The notes under the pieces: generated by a model
Seen by the model: the letters and a program-made list of their open reading frames with translations, nothing else
What the model was told of the DNA's origin: nothing
Database searches by the model: none
Program-made: the position numbers and the translations under genes
Assembly: GCF_014191505.1 (NCBI RefSeq)
Contig: NZ_JACHWS010000003.1
Location: forward strand, 124,001-188,000
Length of the DNA stretch: 64,000 nucleotides
Reading direction: 5' to 3'
Origin: Hoyosella altamirensis
GTDB taxonomy: Bacteria; Actinomycetota; Actinomycetes; Mycobacteriales; Mycobacteriaceae
Part shown: positions 19,814-30,809 of the stretch, piece after piece
Position numbering within the stretch: position 1 is the first letter of the stretch
Layout of the letters: each line of letters starts with the position of its first letter

Positions 19814-20386
19814 ATGGATCTTTCCCGGTACACCGATCGCTTCCGCGACGACTTGCTTTCTGCTGCTTCTCTCGGTGATGACCGAGCCAAAGAGGTGGCG
19901 GCGGCGCTTGCCAAAGCGGCAGAGCCGTCCCTGCGGCTCATCTTGATGACCGCTCTCAGCGACCTCGCCAAAGAGGTCTCCGACGAAGTCGACGACCGCA
20001 CAGTCGAGGTGCGCTTGGCAGGTGACAGTATTGACGTCGTTGTGATTCACGACGCCGACGCTGAATCCCCCGAACCTCCCTACGACCCCATCGCAGACTT
20101 CGAGCAGGCCCTCGACGACCTCGGGGGCAACATCTCGCGCGTAACGCTGCGGTTGATGGACAACATCAAGGCACGTGCTGAGGAAGCCGCCAATGCCAAT
20201 GGCGTGTCGCTGAACTCGTGGGTTTCACAGGCTGTCCGTGGCGCGCTGCGCGACCAGGGCAAGTGGTCCTGGGAGCCTCCGCACTCCCGGCCACGCACAC
20301 CAGCACCGGAGCCCGAGACTGGCACAGGCACAGGCTCAGGCACCAGTGAAGCGCCGGAGTCAGGCGGCACTGCCCGGCCGGAGTGA
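19814..20386 (+). CDS. HicB-like ribbon-helix-helix protein
   Basis: 190 residues. Residues 1-50 form a helical domain, 60-80 a short strand pattern (TVEVRLAGDSIDVVVIH), and at about 107-150 a ribbon-helix-helix DNA-binding module is clear (ISRVTLRLMDNIKARAEEAA, then NGVSLNSWVSQAVRGAL). The tail is a low-complexity Pro/Glu/Gly/Thr stretch. HicB-type antitoxins are built this way, but there is no HicA toxin gene beside it, so it appears to be an orphan regulator. The 52-bp palindrome just upstream supports autoregulation. It ends 4 bp before the convergent flavodoxin-fold gene. Confidence 0.8.
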   Translation: MDLSRYTDRFRDDLLSAASLGDDRAKEVAAALAKAAEPSLRLILMTALSDLAKEVSDEVDDRTVEVRLAGDSIDVVVIHDADAESPEPPYDPIADFEQALDDLGGNISRVTLRLMDNIKARAEEAANANGVSLNSWVSQAVRGALRDQGKWSWEPPHSRPRTPAPEPETGTGTGSGTSEAPESGGTARPE

Positions 20387-20390
20387 CGGG

Positions 20391-20846
20391 TCATTCGAGG
20401 AGCGTCACCGCAAGCGTCGCGCCAAGTTCGTAGCATTGCTCTCTCAGTGACGCGTCAGGCTGGCCCTGGAATTCGAGTGGCTTCGCAACCAATTTCAGCG
20501 CCAGCCCCGCGGTGATCTTCTCGACGGATTTCACCGCACCAACCGTGTCTTGATTCCCATGCACCCACAGGCCGAACGGGCGCCCCGCCACTGCGTCGAG
20601 CGCGGGATAATAGACGGAATCGAAGAAATGCTTGAGCGCCCCGGACATATATCCGAAGTTCGCGGTGGTTCCGAATAGGTAGCCGTCCGCGTCAAGAAAA
20701 TCGCTGACGGTCGCGCCGAGAGCCGGAACTGACCGCACGTCGACACCCTCGATCTCGGGATCGCGCGCACCCTCGAGAACCGCCTCCAGCAGCTCCCGCG
20801 TGCCGGGAGAAGGCGTGTGGTGCACGACCAGCAGGGTGGGGCTCAC
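20391..20846 (-). CDS. Flavodoxin-fold NAD(P)H-dependent oxidoreductase
   Basis: 151 residues of flavodoxin-like fold. The first strand and loop LLVVHHTPSPGTRELLEAV match the phosphate-binding site, and TTANFGYMSGALKHFFDSVYY matches the FMN isoalloxazine loop of the FMN-reductase family. It probably binds FMN and reduces a quinone or other small acceptor; the substrate is unknown. It is the last gene in the dapB run, 4 bp downstream of the TPR-like membrane protein gene, an arrangement also found in mycobacteria next to dapB. Confidence 0.85.
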   Translation of the reverse strand: MSPTLLVVHHTPSPGTRELLEAVLEGARDPEIEGVDVRSVPALGATVSDFLDADGYLFGTTANFGYMSGALKHFFDSVYYPALDAVAGRPFGLWVHGNQDTVGAVKSVEKITAGLALKLVAKPLEFQGQPDASLREQCYELGATLAVTLLE

Positions 20847-20850
20847 AACG

Positions 20851-22070
<1,220 letters not shown>

Positions 22071-22087
22071 TCATGGAACTGGCCCGG

Positions 22088-23521
22088 TCAATTGACGCGG
22101 GCAGTCCGGCAGATTCTCTTCAACTGCGCGGGAAGTGCCTCAACTTCACCGTACGGTCCGACAACAGCGGCACCAAACGGACGCCGGAGGAGGTCATTCG
22201 CAACGGCGCGAACATCCTCCGCAGACACCGCGCTGATCCTGCCAACAGTATCGGCGACGGAGAGGTGGTTGCCGTAGCTGAGTTCGCTGCGGCCAATGCG
22301 GTGCATACGTGACGACGAGTCCTCGAGCCCCAGCACGAGCTGGCCCCGCAGATTACCCTTTGCGCGGCGGCACTCGGCCTCACTGATGCCATGCTCGGCG
22401 ACCTCACGTAGCGTCTCCGTGACAAGAGTGATGACGTCACCGAGGCATTCTGGCTGGCACCCTGCGTAGACCGAGAACGCGCCCGCGTCAGCGAAGGTAT
22501 CGACGCCCGAGTACACCGAGTACGCAAGACCACGCTTTTCACGAATCTCCTGGAAAAGCCTGGAACTCATGCCGCCGCCAACGGCAGTGTTTAGTACCGA
22601 CAGCGCCCAACGGCGTGGATCATGGCGGCCGAACGCGCGTACACCCAGAGAGACGTGTGCCTGTTCGCTATCCCTGTCAAGCAGCGCGATCCGCGGGGCG
22701 TGGCGGACCGCCAACTTACCCTCCCGGCGAGGCACCGGCGCGGCATCTGACCTGAGTGCGTCACCAAAGAACGAGCGCACCAGGTCAACCACGGGTTCGT
22801 GGCGGAGGTTCCCTGCAGCCGCGATCACCATGCGATCCGGCCGATAACGGCGTGTATGGAAGCCGTGCAACTGTCGTCGCGTCATGGCTTCAACTGATTC
22901 CGATGACCCGATCACGGGACGGCCGATCGGATGGTTCGCGAAAAGTGCGGAGAGAAAAGCGTCACCAAGCAGATCTTCAGGGTCATCGTCGCGCATCGCG
23001 ATCTCTTCAAGCACGACACTGCGCTCGATCTCAACGTCCTCGCTCCTGCAGCGGCCGCGCAGAACGACGTCGGAGACCAGGTCCAGTGCTAGTGGAAGAT
23101 CGTCGTCAATCACATGCGCATAGAAGCAGGTGTGCTCGCGGGCGGTGAAAGCGTTGAACTCTCCACCCACCGCATCCACTGCTTCGGCGATATCGAGCGC
23201 AGATCTCGTCGGGGTGGCCTTGAACAACAAATGTTCAAGGAAATGCGCCGCCCCGGCGTGGTCAGGGTGCTCGTCGCGTGACCCGACCCCGACCCATAGG
23301 CCAACAGATACTGACCGCACGCCGGGGATGTGCTGGGTCACTACCCTTAGTCCCTCAGGCAGCAGCGAACGCTGTACTGGACCGGGTTCTCCCTCTGCGA
23401 CGAGCAGGCGGCCAGGACCCTCACTGGAATCCTGGGCCGCCTGCGCGCAGTAACTGTTATTCAGCTGCCCGGAACTATTCGTTCGAGGCTGGCTCGCTGG
23501 CAACTGATTCGTTCTGACCAT
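22088..23521 (-). CDS. pepR: M16 family zinc peptidase
   Basis: 477 residues if the ATG at 23521 is used, which overlaps the pnp end by 47 bp; later starts would shorten the variable N-terminus. The inverted zinc motif HFLEH is at 93-97, with the downstream glutamate in the [11 protein letters not shown] region, and the R/Y pair of the second half-domain in [15 protein letters not shown]. It is an insulinase-like processing peptidase of the mitochondrial-peptidase type. In actinobacteria it regularly sits directly after pnp, as here. Its substrates are not established. Confidence 0.93.
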   Translation of the reverse strand: MVRTNQLPASQPRTNSSGQLNNSYCAQAAQDSSEGPGRLLVAEGEPGPVQRSLLPEGLRVVTQHIPGVRSVSVGLWVGVGSRDEHPDHAGAAHFLEHLLFKATPTRSALDIAEAVDAVGGEFNAFTAREHTCFYAHVIDDDLPLALDLVSDVVLRGRCRSEDVEIERSVVLEEIAMRDDDPEDLLGDAFLSALFANHPIGRPVIGSSESVEAMTRRQLHGFHTRRYRPDRMVIAAAGNLRHEPVVDLVRSFFGDALRSDAAPVPRREGKLAVRHAPRIALLDRDSEQAHVSLGVRAFGRHDPRRWALSVLNTAVGGGMSSRLFQEIREKRGLAYSVYSGVDTFADAGAFSVYAGCQPECLGDVITLVTETLREVAEHGISEAECRRAKGNLRGQLVLGLEDSSSRMHRIGRSELSYGNHLSVADTVGRISAVSAEDVRAVANDLLRRPFGAAVVGPYGEVEALPAQLKRICRTARVN

Positions 23522-25769
23522 CAGTGCTGGATTCTGCTGTCTCTCCGGTCTCGGACTCCTCATCGAGAGGTACGAGACTGATCTTCCCGCGGTTGTCGAT
23601 GTCAGTGATCTCGACGCGCAGCTTGCTGCCGACGCTCACCACATCTTCCACCTTAGCGATCCGCTTTCCGCCACCGAGCTTGGAGATGTGCACGAGCCCA
23701 TCGCGGCCGGGGAGCAGGGAGACAAACGCCCCGAAAGCGGTGGTCTTGACGACCGTGCCCAGGAAGCGATCACCGACCTGCGGCTGCTGCGGGTTAGCGA
23801 TTTGGTTGATTCGGTCGATCGCAGCCTGAGCCGACGGGCCGTCGGTGGCCCCGACGAAAATAGTTCCGTCGTCCTCAATTGAAATCGACGCACCGGTTTC
23901 CTCGGTGATCTGGTTGATGACCTTGCCCTTCGGGCCAATCACTTCACCGATCTTGTCAACGGGGACCTTGATCGTCGTGATTCGCGGCGCATACGGACTC
24001 ATGTCGTCGGGGCGGTCGATCGCCTCAGCCATCACATCGAGAATCGTGAGGCGTGCGTCGCGCGCCTGGCTGAGAGCACCAGCGAGAACCGTCGACGGAA
24101 TACCATCGAGCTTCGTGTCAAGCTGCAGTGCGGTCACGAAGTCCTTGGTTCCCGCTACCTTGAAGTCCATGTCGCCGAAGGCATCCTCCGCGCCGAGGAT
24201 GTCAGTCAGAGCAACGTAGCGGCGCTCTGTCTTCCCGTCCGCGGTCTCGGCGTCCTCGGACACCAGACCCATCGCGATACCTGCGACCGGTGCTTTCAGC
24301 GGCACGCCAGCGTTGAGCATTGACAACGTAGCGGCACACACCGAACCCATCGACGTCGAACCATTGGATCCGAGTGCCTCGGAGACCTGACGAATCGCGT
24401 AGGGGAACTCCTCCACGCTCGGCAGCACAGGCACGAGTGCCCGCTCCGCAAGCGCACCGTGACCGATTTCGCGGCGCTTCGGCGTGCCCACGCGGCCAGT
24501 CTCACCGGTCGAGTAAGGCGGGAAGTTGTAGTGGTGCATGTAACGCTTCGACTTTTCCGGGCCAAGCGAGTCGATCTGCTGCGCCATCTTCACCATGTCC
24601 AGCGTGGTGACGCCGAGAATCTGGGTTTCACCACGCTCGAACAGCGCACTGCCGTGTGCCCGCGGGATAATGGCGACCTCTGCGGCAAGTGAGCGAATGT
24701 CGGTGATGCCGCGGCCGTCGATGCGGAAGTGATCAGTGATGATGCGGCGACGCACCTGCTTCTTCGTCAGCGACCGGAAAGCAGCACCAAGCTCCTTCTC
24801 GCGTCCCTCGAACTTCCCGGCGAGCTGGTCGAGCACCTCGGCCTTGATCTCGTCGAGACGCTCTTCACGCTCATGCTTCCCCGCGATCGTCAGGGCCTGG
24901 ACTAGCGGCTCGGTGGCGATATCCGAGACAGCCGCGTACACGTCCTCCTGGTAGGGCGGGAACAGCGGGAAATCAGCGGTCTCCTTGGCTGCACCGCGTG
25001 CCAGTGCCTGCTGAGCTTCGCACAGCTTGGCAATGAACGGCTTGGCTGCTTCGAGGCCTTCCGCAACGACATCTTCAGTCGGTGCCTGCGCGCCTGCGTC
25101 AATCAGTTTGATCACATCGTCGGTGGCTTCGGCCTCCACCATCATGATGGCGACGTCAGCATTGTCCCCGGAGCCTGAAACGATGCGGCCCGCCACGACC
25201 ATGTCGAACACGGCGTCTTCGAGCTGCTTCACGGTCGGGAATGCAACCCACTGCCCTTCGATCAGCGCAACGCGCACGCCACCGATCGGCCCCGAGAACG
25301 GGAGGCCCGAAAGCTGAGTAGACGCGGAAGCCGCGTTGATGGCCACAACGTCGTACATGTGCTCAGGGTCGAGGCTCATGACCGTGATGACGACCTGGAC
25401 CTCGTTACGCACACCTTCGACGAATGTGGGGCGCAGCGGCCGGTCGATAAGACGGCAGGTGAGGATCGCGTCCGTTGAGGGGCGTCCTTCGCGGCGGAAA
25501 AATGAACCGGGGATGCGGCCCGCCGCGTACATACGCTCTTCGACGTCGACCGTCAGCGGAAAGAAGTCGAAGTGCTCCTTCGGCTGCTTCGACACGGTGG
25601 TGGCCGACAGCAGCATTGTCTCTTCGTCGAGGTACGCGACGACAGCTCCAGCGGCTTGCTGGGCGAGGTGGCCGGTTTCGAAGCGAATCGTTCGCTTGCC
25701 GAATCGGCCGTTATCGAGCACTACCGAGCTTTCGAAGATGCGCGGTTCGTGATCGGTGTTGTCAGTCAT
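23475..25769 (-). CDS. pnp: Polynucleotide phosphorylase
   Basis: 764 residues: two RNase PH-like domains linked by the all-helical PNPase domain, then KH (about 600-660; [18 protein letters not shown]) and S1 ([20 protein letters not shown]). Active-site elements such as [21 protein letters not shown] in the first half and [14 protein letters not shown] in the second half are intact. It degrades RNA from the 3' end with phosphate and was first known in actinomycetes as guanosine pentaphosphate synthetase. It follows rpsO after a strong hairpin and a 0.4-kb spacer, the widespread rpsO-pnp order. Confidence 0.97.
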   Translation of the reverse strand: MTDNTDHEPRIFESSVVLDNGRFGKRTIRFETGHLAQQAAGAVVAYLDEETMLLSATTVSKQPKEHFDFFPLTVDVEERMYAAGRIPGSFFRREGRPSTDAILTCRLIDRPLRPTFVEGVRNEVQVVITVMSLDPEHMYDVVAINAASASTQLSGLPFSGPIGGVRVALIEGQWVAFPTVKQLEDAVFDMVVAGRIVSGSGDNADVAIMMVEAEATDDVIKLIDAGAQAPTEDVVAEGLEAAKPFIAKLCEAQQALARGAAKETADFPLFPPYQEDVYAAVSDIATEPLVQALTIAGKHEREERLDEIKAEVLDQLAGKFEGREKELGAAFRSLTKKQVRRRIITDHFRIDGRGITDIRSLAAEVAIIPRAHGSALFERGETQILGVTTLDMVKMAQQIDSLGPEKSKRYMHHYNFPPYSTGETGRVGTPKRREIGHGALAERALVPVLPSVEEFPYAIRQVSEALGSNGSTSMGSVCAATLSMLNAGVPLKAPVAGIAMGLVSEDAETADGKTERRYVALTDILGAEDAFGDMDFKVAGTKDFVTALQLDTKLDGIPSTVLAGALSQARDARLTILDVMAEAIDRPDDMSPYAPRITTIKVPVDKIGEVIGPKGKVINQITEETGASISIEDDGTIFVGATDGPSAQAAIDRINQIANPQQPQVGDRFLGTVVKTTAFGAFVSLLPGRDGLVHISKLGGGKRIAKVEDVVSVGSKLRVEITDIDNRGKISLVPLDEESETGETAESSTDGQNESVASEPASNE

Positions 25770-26177
25770 TCAGTATTTCTCACTCTCGAATTTTCTTCTG
25801 TACCGCATGCGCGGTATTTGGGTTCTGGCGCAGCTGTTCCAGTACAGCGCGCACATCGCCCAGCCAGACAAGAGAGCACAGACTGCGTGCTGCGCACGGG
25901 CGTCCGTGCTGCTCACCTCCGCTACCGCGGCCTTCGATCGAAGCGGCCGGAGGACGTCATCCGGCGGCCACTACCGAGGACCGACGCGAGGAGGCAACTC
26001 TGCCCAGCAGAGCGTCGTTCACTCCATGAATGAACCTCCAGAAGACTACCAGTCAACGCCGACACATAATGGTCAAGACGCCACACGGACTGACGAATAC
26101 ATCAACGGGCCCGGTCACCGCCCTAGCGGGCAGCGACCGGGCCCGTCACATCCGACAAGGATGGAAGAGAAACCGGA
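25770..26177. other. rpsO-pnp intergenic spacer
   Basis: 408 bp without a credible gene. It contains the rpsO hairpin at 26105-26146, and the remainder is likely the pnp leader and promoter. Several frames are open through it but show no coding signature. No PNPase autoregulatory hairpin could be identified with confidence. Confidence 0.6.
26105..26146 (-). terminator. Strong hairpin downstream of rpsO
   Basis: Perfect 12-bp stem (ACGGGCCCGGTC with GACCGGGCCCGT) enclosing a second GCCC-TA-GCGGGC element, 31 bp past the rpsO stop codon on the minus strand. No U tract follows. It may terminate or protect the rpsO transcript upstream of pnp. Confidence 0.75.
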
Positions 26178-26447
26178 TCAGCGGCGCAGGCCGAGGCGCT
26201 CGATCAGCGAGCGGTACCGCTGGATGTCGACCTGCTGCAAGTACTTGAGCAGGCGACGGCGACGGCCGACGAGCAGCAGCAGGCCACGACGCGAGTGGTG
26301 GTCGTGCTTGTGCTCTTTGAGGTGCTCGGTGAGGCCAACGATGCGCGTCGTGAGAAGCGCGACCTGTGCCTCGGGGGATCCGGTGTCGCTCTCGTGGAGT
26401 CCATACTCCTTGAGAACGTCCTTCTTTGTCTGGGTATCCAGTGCCAC
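26178..26447 (-). CDS. rpsO: 30S ribosomal protein S15
   Basis: 89 residues, full length. The S15 signature [16 protein letters not shown] and [19 protein letters not shown] are present. It binds the central domain of 16S rRNA early in 30S assembly. The start is GTG with AGGAGA 8 nt upstream. The order with pnp is conserved. The gene is transcribed divergently from the NYN-domain gene across a 279-bp gap. Confidence 0.98.
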   Translation of the reverse strand: MALDTQTKKDVLKEYGLHESDTGSPEAQVALLTTRIVGLTEHLKEHKHDHHSRRGLLLLVGRRRRLLKYLQQVDIQRYRSLIERLGLRR

Positions 26448-26726
26448 GGATAATCTCCTGAATCACGTCCGCGCGATGATTATGAACCCGCAGTGAAATG
26501 CCGGTCTAACAGCATTTCCGCGCACGTTCATCGGCACAGCCACCGCGAACCGCAGCCGTACCAGCGGTCAATCGTAACAGAACCGTGCCGCCGGCTCGTA
26601 CCCAGGAATTCTTGCGCCTTCGCACCACCAGCGCTGAACAGGGATTGCGTCAGTCCGGTCCCATACCAGGAGGCGGCAGTGGATGATGGACTGTGAAGCC
26701 GACCGACTTAGTTAGGTGACCCCCAG

Positions 26727-27929
26727 ATGCCCCAGTTCCGGCCCGATAACGCAATTATGTATATCGACGCGGGATACCTGTGGCTCACGCTGCAAGAACT
26801 GACGGGTAAAGCCAATCGTCAGCAACTCGGGATCGACCAGGTCGCGCTGATCCGGCTGATCGGCGAACTCGCTCAGCGGCACCATCCCGAGGTACGCGTA
26901 TTGCGCCAGATGTGGTACGACGCGGAGCCGGACAGCGGGGCTCCGATTATGCACCATCAGCTCATTCGCGACACTCCCGGCGCATGCTTACGCACTGGCA
27001 CTCTCTATTTCGTCGATGGCTTCCCCCGCCAGAAGGGCGTCGATACCCGACTGGTTGCGGACGTGGTCACAGCAGCAATAAAAGGGGCTGCGGCTGAGAT
27101 CATTGTTTTTGCCGGTGATGCGGATCTGATTCCTGCGCTCGAGGCGGCCGCCAGCGAGGGTGTCCGCACCGGCCTGTGGTACCTCGATGGCGGGGACACC
27201 GTATCGCGCCGGCTCAAGGGTGCAGCCGATCATGTGCTCGCACTCGACCCGCAGATATTTCTCGACCTCCAGTACCGTGGACGCCCCGCTGAGGGTCCCG
27301 CGATCGACTTCTCCCTCGGTGAGCATCACATCGCGGACGACGCCGCGGCGGCTCCGCCTGCAGCTACCGATTCACGGACCGTGCAGGCCGCTCCTGCTGC
27401 TGCGGGCGACGCCGGTCATCCCGCGGTATCAGCCCGCACAGCAGAACCAGCCCAGGAGAAAGAATCAGCTGAGGCGAAGGCCGCAGCAGAAGCAAAGCCT
27501 CCTGCACAGCAATCAGCCGGCCCAGACACCGATCCTGAGCCAGCGGGAGAAACTGTGTCCAGCCCGATTCCCTCGCCTGTAGCGATGCCACGATTTATCC
27601 CGAGGAAACGCGCCGTCAAAGAGACAGACTTGATTCCGCTATCCGTGCTCAGTCGCGTTGGCGCCCAGTTGGTCGTGGACACCCAGGGCGAACCCCGCCG
27701 GATTGGTGAGCGGTACGCGCAGCGCTGGTGGGATACGTCATCCAAGGAGCAGCGCGCACGCATCGTGCAGTTCCTCGCGGGTACACCGCAGGTGCCCCAG
27801 CGAGTGGACTCGGATCTCTTGCACCTAGCGTGCGCCGCGATGAGCGTTGAGTTCGTCGCGGAAGATGCCCGGTTCGCATTGCGCGACGGGTTTCTCGCCG
27901 AGATGAAGATGAGAGTCAGACAGCCCTGA
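26727..27929 (+). CDS. NYN-domain (LabA/DUF88) protein, probable RNase
   Basis: 400 residues. The NYN domain at 1-180 keeps the acidic pocket of PIN-like nucleases: YIDAGY, KGVDTRLVADV and FAGDADLIPAL. Next is a 90-residue Ala/Pro/Glu-rich linker (about 205-300), and a C-terminal domain of about 100 residues (FIPRKRAVKETDLIPLSVL to the end) that I do not recognise. NYN proteins are thought to cut or process RNA in a metal-dependent way; no substrate is known here. Its position next to rpsO-pnp fits RNA metabolism but is only context. Its stop overlaps the convergent ribF gene by 14 bp. Confidence 0.85.
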   Translation: MPQFRPDNAIMYIDAGYLWLTLQELTGKANRQQLGIDQVALIRLIGELAQRHHPEVRVLRQMWYDAEPDSGAPIMHHQLIRDTPGACLRTGTLYFVDGFPRQKGVDTRLVADVVTAAIKGAAAEIIVFAGDADLIPALEAAASEGVRTGLWYLDGGDTVSRRLKGAADHVLALDPQIFLDLQYRGRPAEGPAIDFSLGEHHIADDAAAAPPAATDSRTVQAAPAAAGDAGHPAVSARTAEPAQEKESAEAKAAAEAKPPAQQSAGPDTDPEPAGETVSSPIPSPVAMPRFIPRKRAVKETDLIPLSVLSRVGAQLVVDTQGEPRRIGERYAQRWWDTSSKEQRARIVQFLAGTPQVPQRVDSDLLHLACAAMSVEFVAEDARFALRDGFLAEMKMRVRQP

Positions 27930-28911
27930 GTACTTCCTCTGTCTGCGCTACATCGCCGCCCATCGCCTCGATGAGTTCGTCGACGGACCCGAAGCGCCGC
28001 ATCCCCCGCAGCCGCTGGACGAAATCCACGGCCGCGTGCTGGCCGTATAGGTCAGCATCCACCCCAAGGACATAAGCTTCCACCGTTCGCGCGGTACCCG
28101 AAAAAGTGGGATTCGTCCCGACAGATATCGCGGCCATGCACCGCTCCCCTGGGTCTATCGTGCCTTTGACCGCGCCGGGGCCGATCACGGTAAACCAGCC
28201 CGCGTATACACCGTCCGCGGGGATCCCGGTGTACATAGGCGGTGCGACATTGGCAGTCGGATATCCAAGAGACTTTCCGCGGCCATCCCCGCGAACGATG
28301 ACCCCTTCGATCCGGTGCGGACGGCCGAGAGCCTCCGTGGCGGCGTCCATATCCCCTGCATCCACGCACGCGCGAATATAGGTGGACGAGAAGGTGACCT
28401 CGTGTTCGGCAAGCAAGCCGACACCATGCACGTTGAACCCGAAGCGACTGCCAAGGAGGCGCAGCGTGTCAACATCTCCGGCTGCTTTGCGCCCGAACGT
28501 GAAGTTGTCGCCTACGACAACTTCTGCGACGTGAAGTCGCTCAACCAGAATCTCGTGCACGAAGGCTTCCGGGGAGAGACGCGACAGCTCGACGGTGAAC
28601 GGCATGACGCAAAAGACGTCGATGCCTAGTTCTTCAACCAGTTCAGCGCGGCGCGTCAGTGTTGTGAGCTGGGCCGGATGTGAACCCGGGCGTACGACCT
28701 CTGAGGGGTGGGGATCAAACGTCATCAGCACGCTGGGGACCCCGAGGCGCCGGGCCTCCTCGACCGCCTTCTTGATCAGCCTGGCGTGCCCCCTGTGAAC
28801 TCCGTCGAAGACGCCGATTGTGAGCACACATCGGCCCCAGTCCGCCGGAATCGAAGCGAGGCCTCGCCACCGTTGTCCGCCCTGAGCATCTGAAGACCAC
28901 TTCTGCTGCAC
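27916..28911 (-). CDS. ribF: Bifunctional riboflavin kinase/FMN adenylyltransferase
   Basis: 331 residues from the GTG at 28911 (the frame is open to 28947). The N-terminal FAD synthetase domain has TIGVFDGVHRGHARLI, with the nucleotide-transferase GVHxGH motif, and VVGDNFTFGRKAAGD; the C-terminal riboflavin kinase domain has RGDGRGKSLGYPTANV. It makes FMN and then FAD from riboflavin and ATP. In mycobacteria the gene also lies close after rpsO (Rv2786c). Confidence 0.95.
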   Translation of the reverse strand: MQQKWSSDAQGGQRWRGLASIPADWGRCVLTIGVFDGVHRGHARLIKKAVEEARRLGVPSVLMTFDPHPSEVVRPGSHPAQLTTLTRRAELVEELGIDVFCVMPFTVELSRLSPEAFVHEILVERLHVAEVVVGDNFTFGRKAAGDVDTLRLLGSRFGFNVHGVGLLAEHEVTFSSTYIRACVDAGDMDAATEALGRPHRIEGVIVRGDGRGKSLGYPTANVAPPMYTGIPADGVYAGWFTVIGPGAVKGTIDPGERCMAAISVGTNPTFSGTARTVEAYVLGVDADLYGQHAAVDFVQRLRGMRRFGSVDELIEAMGGDVAQTEEVLRAV

Positions 28912-29017
28912 GGTGAAAAGCCTACGACGGCACAGCCACACAAGCACACGCGGACCATCACACAGCGTCTGAGCCTCGGGGCTGGAGTAAGCCGCGACGC
29001 GTGAAGCAGCGAGAATC

Positions 29018-29053
29018 TAGACAATTCCGAGACAACGGAGTATAAATTTCGGC
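29018..29053 (+). promoter_or_regulatory. Predicted promoter for a leaderless metal-transport mRNA
   Basis: TAGACA at 29018-29023 and TATAAA at 29041-29046 with a 17-bp spacer. The expected transcription start, 7-8 bp past the -10, falls on or next to the ATG at 29054, and no Shine-Dalgarno precedes it, so the mRNA is predicted to be leaderless. The spacer holds a weak dyad (TCCG-AGACAA-CGGA) that could be part of a regulator site. Confidence 0.5.
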
Positions 29054-29998
29054 ATGACGAACTTTCCGCTTCGTTCGCCGAAAGTCAGGGTTTGGAGAAC
29101 GCTCATTGCGGCACTAGCCACGATGGGAACTGCAGCGGCAGTGGCATGCAGCGCACCCGCCGCGAGTGATGCTGACGACGAGCGCCCGCTCGTATTGACT
29201 ACGTTCACGGTGCTTGCGGACATGGGCCAGAATGTGGCGGGAGAGCATCTCCGCGTGGAATCCATCACGAAGCCCGGCGCTGAGATCCACGGCTACGAAC
29301 CGACTCCGTCGGACATGCGCACGGCGGAGAACGCGGCACTGATTCTCGACAACGGCCTTGGCCTCGAAAGCTGGTTCGAGAGATTCGTCACGACGGTGCG
29401 GGCACCCCACGTTGTCGTCACCGAAGGAATAGAACCAATCGCGATCCGGGGCGGCGAATACGAGGGGCAAGCCAATCCGCACGCCTGGATGTCACCCACA
29501 GACGCGCAGGTTTACGTGGACAACATCGCGCAGGCATTCGCAGACCTCGACCCCGCAAACAGCGAAGACTTCTACCGCAACGCTGAGTCCTACAAGGCCG
29601 AGATTGCCGCCATTGGCGAGGACCTCGTCTCTGCGCTTACGGAACTGCCCGATGGCCAGCGCGCACTAGTCACCTGTGAAGGCGCATTCAGTTACCTCAC
29701 GCGGGACACCGGCTTGCAGGAGGGCTATCTCTGGGCGGTGAACCAGGAGCAGGAAGGCACCCCGCGCCAGGTCGCGGACCTCGTGAACTTCGTCCGCTCA
29801 AACCACGTCCCTGCAGTGTTCTGCGAGTCGACCGTTTCCGATCGCGCCCAGCGGCAGGTCGCTCGCGAGACCGGCGCAGAGTTCGGCGGCGTCCTCTTCG
29901 TCGACTCGCTGTCCGGACCGGACGGGCCGGTCCCCACCTACCTTGACCTGCTTCGTCACAGTGCCGACGTAATCGTGGAAGGACTGACGGGATCATGA
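29054..29998 (+). CDS. Mn/Zn ABC transporter substrate-binding lipoprotein
   Basis: 314 residues of the cluster A-I (ZnuA/PsaA/MntC) family. Lipobox AVACSAP near residue 34 anchors it outside. Likely metal ligands are the His in IHGYEPTPSDM, the His in NPHAWMSPTDAQ, the Glu in TCEGAFSYLTRDTGL and the Asp in LFVDSLSGPDGP. There is no His-rich loop of the ZnuA type, and the local regulator resembles MntR, so manganese is the more likely cargo, though zinc or iron is not excluded. It is the first gene of a four-gene set, overlapping the ATPase gene by 4 bp. Confidence 0.92.
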   Translation: MTNFPLRSPKVRVWRTLIAALATMGTAAAVACSAPAASDADDERPLVLTTFTVLADMGQNVAGEHLRVESITKPGAEIHGYEPTPSDMRTAENAALILDNGLGLESWFERFVTTVRAPHVVVTEGIEPIAIRGGEYEGQANPHAWMSPTDAQVYVDNIAQAFADLDPANSEDFYRNAESYKAEIAAIGEDLVSALTELPDGQRALVTCEGAFSYLTRDTGLQEGYLWAVNQEQEGTPRQVADLVNFVRSNHVPAVFCESTVSDRAQRQVARETGAEFGGVLFVDSLSGPDGPVPTYLDLLRHSADVIVEGLTGS

Positions 29999-30807
29999 CC
30001 TCTGCCCAGCATGCACAGACGCTCCCCTCTCCCGCCATCGAGGTCCGCTATCTGACGGTCGCCTATCGTTCGCTCGTCGCACTGCAATCAGCGTCGCTCA
30101 CGGTGCCCTGGGGACAGGTATACGGACTGATCGGCACTAACGGTTCCGGCAAATCGACCCTCTTCAAGTCGGTCATGGGCATTCTGCGACCACAAGGCGG
30201 AACGGTCCTGATCAACGGCGGCAGAGCCGCGATTGCGCGGCGCCGCAGCATGATCAGCTACGTCCCGCAAAGCGAAGATGTCGACTGGTCGTTCCCTCTC
30301 AGTGTCCGCGAGGTGGTGATGATGGGCCGCTACGGCGCACAGAATTGGCTCCGCACTCCGCGCCGCAAAGACCGACTTGCTGTAGGCGACGCGCTCGAGC
30401 AAGTTGGGATGGCCGCCTTTGCTGATCGGCAGATCGGCCAGCTATCAGGCGGGCAGCGTAAACGCGTCTTCGTCGCCCGTGCACTGGCCCAAGGGGCTTC
30501 CATTGTGCTGCTCGACGAGCCGTTCACCGGAGTCGACAAAACCAGTGAGGCCACGATCTCCTTCCTGCTGCGCGGGCTGGCTGCCGAGGGAAAGACAATC
30601 CTGGTTTCCACGCACGACCTGCATTCGCTGCCCGGGCTTTGCGACGCGGCTGCGCTCATCAACAAGACTGTCCTCGTGCACGGCACGCCCGCGGAAGTGC
30701 TGAAGCCTGAGAACCTCGCACTCGCTTTCGGAGCCAACCCGTTCGCGGACCACCGAGGCGCCGCGACAGGTGGCGCAACGTTCGTCCACGCACCGCTGGC
30801 AGGCTGA
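29995..30807 (+). CDS. Mn/Zn ABC transporter ATP-binding protein
   Basis: 270 residues. Walker A GTNGSGKSTLFKS, Q loop in YVPQSEDVDWSF, ABC signature LSGGQRKRV, Walker B IVLLDEPFTGVD and the switch histidine in LVSTHDLHSL are all intact. It powers uptake with the binding protein upstream and the permease downstream, and is translationally coupled to the former through ATGA. Confidence 0.95.
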   Translation: MTSAQHAQTLPSPAIEVRYLTVAYRSLVALQSASLTVPWGQVYGLIGTNGSGKSTLFKSVMGILRPQGGTVLINGGRAAIARRRSMISYVPQSEDVDWSFPLSVREVVMMGRYGAQNWLRTPRRKDRLAVGDALEQVGMAAFADRQIGQLSGGQRKRVFVARALAQGASIVLLDEPFTGVDKTSEATISFLLRGLAAEGKTILVSTHDLHSLPGLCDAAALINKTVLVHGTPAEVLKPENLALAFGANPFADHRGAATGGATFVHAPLAG

Positions 30808-30809
30808 CA

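Noticed and set aside
25756-26496. 246-residue frame through the rpsO-pnp spacer and antisense to rpsO
   Set aside because: It crosses a perfect terminator hairpin and the rpsO coding region and has no recognisable domain.
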